Below the pieces are notes generated by a model. The model was not told the origin of the DNA. It did not search any database and saw nothing but the letters and a program-made list of their open reading frames with translations. Shown in pieces: positions 58,810 to 64,000 of a stretch of 64,000 bases of DNA; within the stretch, counting starts at the first letter, position 1; every line of letters begins with the position of its first letter. Origin of the DNA: Streptomyces eurocidicus (GTDB lineage Bacteria; Actinomycetota; Actinomycetes; Streptomycetales; Streptomycetaceae); NCBI RefSeq assembly GCF_002891295.1, contig NZ_LGUI01000015.1, positions 1 to 64,000 of the forward strand, in the 5' to 3' direction. The position numbers and the translations under genes are program-made.

Positions 58810-59802
58810 GTGCGTTCCCTGCACGCCGAGCACCTCGGTTTCGCGTGCGGCGCCGCGCTCGGCTTCCTCGGCGACCTCGCCCTCGGCGACCCGCGCCGCG
58901 GCCACCCCGTGGCCGCCTTCGGGAAAGCCGCGCAGGCCGTCGAGCGACGCCTGTGGCGCGACCACCGCGGCTACGGCGCCCTGCACACCCTGGTCTGCGC
59001 GGGCGGCGCCGCCGCCGGCGCCGCGCTGCTCACCCGCGCCGTACGCCCCTCCCGCGCCGCCGGGGTGGCCCTGACCGCCGCCGCCACCTGGGCGGTGCTG
59101 GGCGGCACCTCCCTGGGCCGTGAGGCGCGCGCCGTCGGCGGCGCGCTCGAAGCGGGCGACCTGGAGGTCGCCCGGGAGCGGCTCCCCCACCTGTGCGGGC
59201 GCGACCCGCAGGCGCTGGACGGACAGCAGATCGCGCGCGCGGTCGTGGAGTCCGTCGCCGAGAACACCTCCGACGCCGTCGTGGGCGCCCTCGTCTGGGG
59301 CGCCGTCGCGGGCGTACCCGGCCTGGTCGGCTTCCGGGCCGTGAACACCCTGGACGCGATGGTCGGCCACAAGTCGCCGCGCCTGCGGCGGTTCGGCTGG
59401 GCCTCCGCCCGGCTGGACGACGTGGTCGGCTGGCCGGGCGCCCGGCTCACCGCCGCCCTGACCGTCCTCGCCGGCCCCGACCGGCGCGGCGCCCTGCGGG
59501 TGGCCCGCCGGGACGCGGGCCGGCACCCCAGCCCGAACGCCGGCCCGGTGGAGGCCGCCTTCGCCGGAGCGCTGGGCGTCCGCCTCGGCGGCACCCTCGC
59601 CTACGCGGGCCGCGTCGAGCACCGGCCCGTGCTCGGCGGCGGGAACCGCCCGGTGGAGGTCGCGGACATCGAGCGCGCGGTGCGGCTCTCGCGCCGGGTG
59701 TCGCTGCTGGCCCTGGGCACCGCGGTAGCGGCGCGCACGGTGGGCAGCCTTTGCAGCAGGGCCATCACGGCCGGCATCACATCCAGGAGGAGCAGCCGGT
59801 GA
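58810..59802 (+). CDS. cobD: Adenosylcobinamide-phosphate synthase CobD/CbiB
   Basis: A 330-residue membrane enzyme that attaches aminopropanol (phosphate) to the corrin ring. Family sequence includes FLGDLALGDPRRGHPVAAFG near the N-terminus, RAVVESVAENTSDAVVGALV, GFRAVNTLDAMVGHKS and DAGRHPSPNAGPVEAAFAGA, with several hydrophobic segments. The GTG at 58810 is used. Its stop overlaps the cobQ start by 4 bp (GTGA). First full-size gene of the riboswitch-controlled operon. Confidence 0.94.
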   Translation: MRSLHAEHLGFACGAALGFLGDLALGDPRRGHPVAAFGKAAQAVERRLWRDHRGYGALHTLVCAGGAAAGAALLTRAVRPSRAAGVALTAAATWAVLGGTSLGREARAVGGALEAGDLEVARERLPHLCGRDPQALDGQQIARAVVESVAENTSDAVVGALVWGAVAGVPGLVGFRAVNTLDAMVGHKSPRLRRFGWASARLDDVVGWPGARLTAALTVLAGPDRRGALRVARRDAGRHPSPNAGPVEAAFAGALGVRLGGTLAYAGRVEHRPVLGGGNRPVEVADIERAVRLSRRVSLLALGTAVAARTVGSLCSRAITAGITSRRSSR

Positions 59803-61511
59803 CAGCGGACAGGAGCGGGCGTACGGGCCCGCCGGGCGGGGGCCTGCTGGTGGCCGGGACCACCTCGGACGCGGGCAAGAGCGTGGTCACCGCGGGCATC
59901 TGCCGCTGGCTGGCCCGCAAGGGCGTCAAGGTCGCGCCGTTCAAGGCGCAGAACATGTCGCTGAACTCGTTCGTGACCCGTGAGGGCGCGGAGATAGGCC
60001 GGGCGCAGGCGATGCAGGCCGCCGCCGCCCGCGTCGAGCCGACGGCGCTGATGAACCCCGTCCTGCTCAAGCCCGGGAGCGACCGCAGCAGCCAGGTGGT
60101 GCTGATGGGCAAGCCGGTCGGCGAGCTGAGCGCCCGCGGCTACTTCGGCGGCCCGGGCAGCCCCGGCGGCGCCTCCCTGTACGCGGGGCGGCGCGAGCAG
60201 CTGCTCGGCACGGTGACGGAGTGCCTGGCGGAGCTGCGGCGCACCCACGACGCGGTGATCTGCGAGGGCGCGGGCAGCCCCGCCGAGATCAACCTGCGCC
60301 GCACCGACATCGTCAACATGGGCATCGCGCGGGCCGCGCGGCTGCCCGTCGTCGTGGTCGGCGACATCGACCGGGGCGGCGTCTTCGCCTCCTTCTTCGG
60401 CACCACGGCCCTGCTGTCCCCGCAGGACCAGGAGCTGATAGCGGGTTACCTGGTCAACAAGTTCCGGGGCGACGTGTCGCTGCTGGAGCCGGGCCTGGAC
60501 ATGCTGCGCGACCTGACCGGCCGCCCGACCGTCGGGGTGCTGCCGTACGCGCACGGCCTCGGCATCGACGAGGAGGACGGGCTGCGGGTGTCGATGCGCG
60601 GCGCGGTCCGCGAGTCGGTGGTCGCGCCGCCGCACGGCGCCGACGTCCTGCGCGTCGCGGTCTGCGCGGTGCCGCTGATGTCGAACTTCACGGACGTGGA
60701 CGCGCTGGCCGCCGAACCCGGCGTCGTCGTGCGCTTCGTGGACCGGCCGGAGGAGCTCACCGACGCGGACCTGGTGATCGTGCCGGGCACCCGGGGCACG
60801 GTGCGGGCGCTGGCGTGGCTGCGTGAACGGGGCCTCGCCGACGCGCTCGTACGCCGCGCGGCGGAGGGCCTCCCGGTGCTGGGCATCTGCGGCGGCTTCC
60901 AGCTGCTGGGCGAGCGCGTCGAGGACGAGGTCGAGTCGAAGGCGGGGACGGTGGCGGGCCTCGGCCTGCTGCCGGTGCGGGTCCGGTTCGCCCGCGAGAA
61001 GACGCTGGCCCGGCCGGTGGGCGAGGCGCTCGGCGAGCGCGTCGAGGGCTACGAGATCCACCACGGCGTGGCGGAGGTGCTCAGCGGCGACGAGGAGTTC
61101 CTGGACGGCTGCCGCGTGGGCGCGGTCTGGGGCACGCACTGGCACGGCTCGCTGGAGAGCGACGGCTTCCGGCGGGCGTTCCTGCGCGAGGTCGCGCGGG
61201 CGGCGGGCCGGGCGTTCGTACCGGCACCGGACACGTCGTTCGGGGCGCTGCGCGAGGAACAGCTGGACCGGCTGGGCGACCTGATCGAGGAACACGCGGA
61301 CACGGACACGCTGCTGCGGCTGATCGAGGACGGGGTGCCGGAGGGTCTGCCGTTCATACCGCCGGGGGCGCCGTCCTTGCCCGCGCAGCGGCAACAGGGC
61401 CCGGACCATGGCGGTCCGCTCGCCCCCGCCGGGCACGACGTCACGCCGCCGGACCCGGCGGCCATCGACGCACCCGGTCGAATCGATTCCCTCGAAGGGG
61501 GTAACGCCTGA
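59799..61511 (+). CDS. cobQ: Cobyric acid synthase CobQ
   Basis: A 570-residue amidotransferase that amidates four side chains of adenosylcobyrinic acid a,c-diamide. The synthetase domain starts GLLVAGTTSDAGKSVVTAGI and includes KAQNMSLNSFVTREGAEIGR. The class-I glutamine amidotransferase domain has the nucleophile in VLGICGGFQLLGE and the catalytic His in GTHWHGSLESDGF. A 60-residue Pro/Gly-rich extension lies at the C-terminus. The GTG at 59799 follows AGGAGG. The stop and next start overlap (TGATG). Confidence 0.95.
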   Translation: MTADRSGRTGPPGGGLLVAGTTSDAGKSVVTAGICRWLARKGVKVAPFKAQNMSLNSFVTREGAEIGRAQAMQAAAARVEPTALMNPVLLKPGSDRSSQVVLMGKPVGELSARGYFGGPGSPGGASLYAGRREQLLGTVTECLAELRRTHDAVICEGAGSPAEINLRRTDIVNMGIARAARLPVVVVGDIDRGGVFASFFGTTALLSPQDQELIAGYLVNKFRGDVSLLEPGLDMLRDLTGRPTVGVLPYAHGLGIDEEDGLRVSMRGAVRESVVAPPHGADVLRVAVCAVPLMSNFTDVDALAAEPGVVVRFVDRPEELTDADLVIVPGTRGTVRALAWLRERGLADALVRRAAEGLPVLGICGGFQLLGERVEDEVESKAGTVAGLGLLPVRVRFAREKTLARPVGEALGERVEGYEIHHGVAEVLSGDEEFLDGCRVGAVWGTHWHGSLESDGFRRAFLREVARAAGRAFVPAPDTSFGALREEQLDRLGDLIEEHADTDTLLRLIEDGVPEGLPFIPPGAPSLPAQRQQGPDHGGPLAPAGHDVTPPDPAAIDAPGRIDSLEGGNA

Positions 61512-63616
61512 TGGCCTCGGCCACCTATCCGTTCACCGCGATCGTCGGCATGGACGACATGCGGCTGGGCCTGCTGCTCAACGCCATCTCCCCGGCCATC
61601 GGCGGCGTGCTCGTGCGCGGCGAGAAGGGCACGGCAAAGACCACGACGGTCCGGGGCTTGACGGCCCTGTTGCCTCAGGTCGAGACGGTGACCGGCTGCC
61701 GGTTCTCCTGCGACCCCGCGTCCCCGGACCCCGCCTGCCCGGACGGGCCGCACGAGGAAGCGCCGGGCGAGGCCCGCCCGGCCCGCATGGTCGAGCTGCC
61801 CGTCGGCGCCTCCGAGGACCGCCTCGTGGGGGCGCTCGACATCGAGCGGGCGCTGGGCGAGGGCGTCAAGGCGTTCGAGCCGGGCCTGCTGGCGGCCGCG
61901 CACCGCGGTGTGCTGTACGTCGACGAGGTCAATCTCCTGGGTGACCACCTGGTGGACAGCCTCCTCGACGCGGCGGCCACCGGCTCCTCCTCCGTCGAGC
62001 GCGAAGGCGTCTCCGTCCGCCACGCCTCCCGCTTCCTCCTCGTCGGCACCATGAACCCCGAGGAGGGCGAGCTCCGCCCCCAGCTCCTCGACCGGTTCGG
62101 GCTGACCGTCGAGGTCGCCGCCTCCCGGGAGACCGAGGAGCGCGTCGAGGTCGTGCGCCGCCGGCTCGCCTACGACGAGGACCCGGCCGCCTTCGCCGCC
62201 AAGTGGACGGCCGAGGAGGACGCGCTGCGGGAGCGGATCGCCGCCGCCCGCGCGCTGCTGCCGGGCGTGCGGCTGGGTGACGGCGCGCTGCGCCGGATCG
62301 CCGCCGTGTGCGCGGGGTTCGAGGTGGACGGCATGCGCGCGGACATCGTGACCGCGCGCGCCGCGACGGCGCTGGCCGCCTGGGCGGGGCGTACGGACGT
62401 CACGACCGGGGACGTACGGCAGGCCGCGCTGCTGTCGCTGCCGCACCGGCGTCGACGGGCGCCCTTCGACGCCCCCGGCCTCGACGAGGACAAGCTCGAC
62501 GAGATCCTGCGGCGGTTCGAGGACGACGAGCCCGAGCCCGACCCGGGGCCCGAGCCGGAGGGCCCGGACGACGACGGCCCCGAGGGCGACGGCGGCCCGG
62601 ACGGCGGTGGCGGCGAGCCCCCGCACGACCCGGAGCTGCCCCCGCAGCGGGAGGAGAGCGCGCCCTCCCCGCGGCAGGATTCTCAGCAGGGCTCCCAGGA
62701 GAGCTCGCGGGAGCCGGCCGGTGAGACCTCCGCGGAGAGCACTCCCGAGGCCGCGCCCGGCGGTGCCGCGCCCGAGGCGCCCGCCGTCGCCGCCGCGGAC
62801 CCCTTCCGCACCCGGAAGTTCGACGTCCCCGGCCTCGGTGAGGGCGCGGACGGCCGCCGTTCCCGGGCCCGTACCGCGCACGGCCGTACGACCGGGGCCC
62901 GCCGTCCCCGGGGCGCGCTGTCCAAGCTGCACCTGGCGGCGACCGTCCGGGCGGCGGCGCCGCACCAGCGGGTGCGCGGGCGCCGCGGCCCCGGTCTGGT
63001 CGTCCGCCGGGACGATCTGCGGGAGGCGGTGCGCGAGGGGCGCGAGGGCAATCTCGTGCTGTTCGTGGTGGACGCCTCCGGTTCCATGGCCGCCCGTAAG
63101 CGGATGGGTGCGGTCAAGGGCGCGGTGCTGTCGCTGCTGCTCGACGCGTACCAGCGCCGCGACAAGATCGGCATGATCACCTTCCGGGGGTCGGGCGCCG
63201 ACGTGGCGCTGCCGCCGACCTCGTCGGTGGACGCGGGCGCCGCCCGGCTGGAGCGGCTGCCGACGGGCGGCCGGACGCCGCTGGCGGCCGGGCTGCTCCA
63301 GGCGCACGAGGTGCTGCGGGTGGAGCGGCTGCGCGACCCCTCGCGGCGGCCGCTGCTGGTCGTGGTGACCGACGGCCGGGCCACCGGCGGCCCCGAGCCG
63401 CTGGTGCGGGCGCGGCACGCGGCCCGGCTGCTGGCGGCCGGGGGCACCGCGTCGGTGGTCGTGGACTGCGAGTCGGGGCCGGTGCGGCTCGGGCTGGCGG
63501 CCGAGCTCGCGGGCGAGCTGGGCGGCCCCGTGGTGACGCTCGACGAACTGCGCGCGGACAGCGTCTCCGCGCTCGTACGCACCGTACGGAACACGCACTC
63601 CAGGAGGGCCGCGTAA
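61511..63616 (+). CDS. Magnesium-chelatase-type AAA+/VWA fusion, probable cobaltochelatase partner
   Basis: A 701-residue protein that fuses BchI-like and BchD-like parts. The AAA+ ATPase (about 5-340) has Walker A GEKGTAKTT (37-45) and Walker B-like GVLYVDEVNLL. An acidic Pro/Glu/Asp-rich linker covers about 345-435. A C-terminal VWA domain has the MIDAS DASGS (Asp521-Ser525), TGGRTPLAAGL and VVTDGRA. Within a B12 operon it probably drives cobalt insertion together with CobN, which is not in this window. Its start overlaps the cobQ stop and its stop overlaps the cobO start (TAATG). Confidence 0.92.
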   Translation: MASATYPFTAIVGMDDMRLGLLLNAISPAIGGVLVRGEKGTAKTTTVRGLTALLPQVETVTGCRFSCDPASPDPACPDGPHEEAPGEARPARMVELPVGASEDRLVGALDIERALGEGVKAFEPGLLAAAHRGVLYVDEVNLLGDHLVDSLLDAAATGSSSVEREGVSVRHASRFLLVGTMNPEEGELRPQLLDRFGLTVEVAASRETEERVEVVRRRLAYDEDPAAFAAKWTAEEDALRERIAAARALLPGVRLGDGALRRIAAVCAGFEVDGMRADIVTARAATALAAWAGRTDVTTGDVRQAALLSLPHRRRRAPFDAPGLDEDKLDEILRRFEDDEPEPDPGPEPEGPDDDGPEGDGGPDGGGGEPPHDPELPPQREESAPSPRQDSQQGSQESSREPAGETSAESTPEAAPGGAAPEAPAVAAADPFRTRKFDVPGLGEGADGRRSRARTAHGRTTGARRPRGALSKLHLAATVRAAAPHQRVRGRRGPGLVVRRDDLREAVREGREGNLVLFVVDASGSMAARKRMGAVKGAVLSLLLDAYQRRDKIGMITFRGSGADVALPPTSSVDAGAARLERLPTGGRTPLAAGLLQAHEVLRVERLRDPSRRPLLVVVTDGRATGGPEPLVRARHAARLLAAGGTASVVVDCESGPVRLGLAAELAGELGGPVVTLDELRADSVSALVRTVRNTHSRRAA

Positions 63617-64000
63617 TGCCACAGGGACAGCCGACCGTCGTTCCCGAGGACGGTCTCACCACACGTCAGCGCCGCAACCGGCCGCTGGTGTTCGTCCACA
63701 CCGGCATCGGCAAGGGCAAGTCGACCGCCGCGTTCGGGCTGGCGCTGCGGGCGTGGAACCAGGGCTGGCCGATCGGGGTGTTCCAGTTCGTGAAGTCGGC
63801 GAAGTGGAAGGTCGGCGAGGAGAACGCGCTGCGTGTCCTCGGCGATTCGGACCAGGGCGGGAGCGTCGACTGGCACAAGATGGGCGAGGGCTGGTCGTGG
63901 ATCCAGCGCGACCCCAAGGAGGGCGAGCTCGGCAACGAGGAGAAGGCGCGCGAGGGCTGGGAGCAGGTCAAGCGCGACCTGGCGGCGGAGACGTACAAGC
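63616..64000 (+). CDS. cobO: Cob(I)yrinic acid a,c-diamide adenosyltransferase CobO, cut by the window end
   Basis: The first 128 residues are present: MPQGQPTVVPEDGLTTRQRR, then NRPLVFVHTGIGKGKSTAAF with the P-loop GIGKGKST, and GVFQFVKSAKWKVGEENALR. The enzyme transfers the adenosyl group from ATP to cobalt. AGGAGG lies 9 nt upstream of the ATG, which overlaps the previous stop by one base. The gene runs on past 64000. Confidence 0.94.
   Translation, partial: MPQGQPTVVPEDGLTTRQRRNRPLVFVHTGIGKGKSTAAFGLALRAWNQGWPIGVFQFVKSAKWKVGEENALRVLGDSDQGGSVDWHKMGEGWSWIQRDPKEGELGNEEKAREGWEQVKRDLAAETYK

Overview
The window is about 72% G+C with Streptomyces-type genes throughout: chaplins, Spo0M, the small DNA-binding protein Gbn, a streptophobe-family membrane protein, an RNase Sa/barstar pair and many GTG/TTG starts. 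From memory, the gene order matches the chromosomal core of Streptomyces coelicolor around SCO1792-SCO1852. I see no prophage, integrase, transposase, tRNA or CRISPR array. This is ordinary core chromosome, with small amounts of local decay and repeat insertion.

Layout. 1-355: promoter and leader of an rRNA operon running left off the window. 0.35-4.4 kb: alkyladenine DNA glycosylase, Spo0M, a secreted guanyl-specific RNase with its barstar inhibitor, a YbhB/PEBP protein and an HNH endonuclease whose tail is encoded by a dispersed repeat. 4.4-8.7 kb: TSUP permease, SPFH protein with NfeD partner, an ABC ATPase, a conserved unknown, then a nine-copy 16-bp tandem repeat running into a terminator. 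8.75-12.4 kb: two short chaplins, a NarL-type response regulator with its kinase, and a nitroreductase. 12.7-20 kb: SLT-domain muralytic protein, two-FHA ABC exporter, streptophobe gene with a probable frameshift, serB and sixA. 20-24.1 kb: small membrane proteins, a CynX-type MFS permease and the FAS-II pair fabG-fabI. 24.3-29.5 kb: tldD and tldE flanking an opposite-strand unknown, then tyrS.

29.6-36.4 kb: stress-type small membrane proteins, moaA, the DUF485-acetate permease pair and a secreted subtilisin. 36.4-38 kb: a translationally coupled pair that looks like ether-lipid catabolism (AGMO-like hydroxylase and lysoplasmalogenase). 38.07-38.99 kb: a pseudogene with four frame changes. 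39-43.5 kb: DnaQ-like exonuclease with BRCT domain, SURF1, GH15 hydrolase and an SDR lacking the usual Tyr/Lys. 43.5-48.2 kb: repeat element, a five-gene Asp23/AmaP envelope-stress operon, a divergent frameshifted P10-family gene with an 18-bp minisatellite, and a membrane protein. 48.3-55.8 kb: enoyl-CoA hydratase, Gbn, ABC-F protein with a possible 7-codon leaderless leader ORF, zinc metalloprotease, VOC protein, a HEAT-like unknown and an alpha/beta hydrolase. 56-58.3 kb: class II aldolase and the Pit phosphate transporter separated by a clear PHO box. 58.5-64 kb: cobalamin riboswitch followed by a tightly coupled B12 operon, cobD-cobQ-chelatase-cobO, cut by the window end.

The more unusual features are regulatory or reflect genome decay: short leader ORFs, direct-repeat and inverted-repeat elements, and three loci with reading-frame damage. 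I did not find a clear new multi-gene defence or biosynthetic system.
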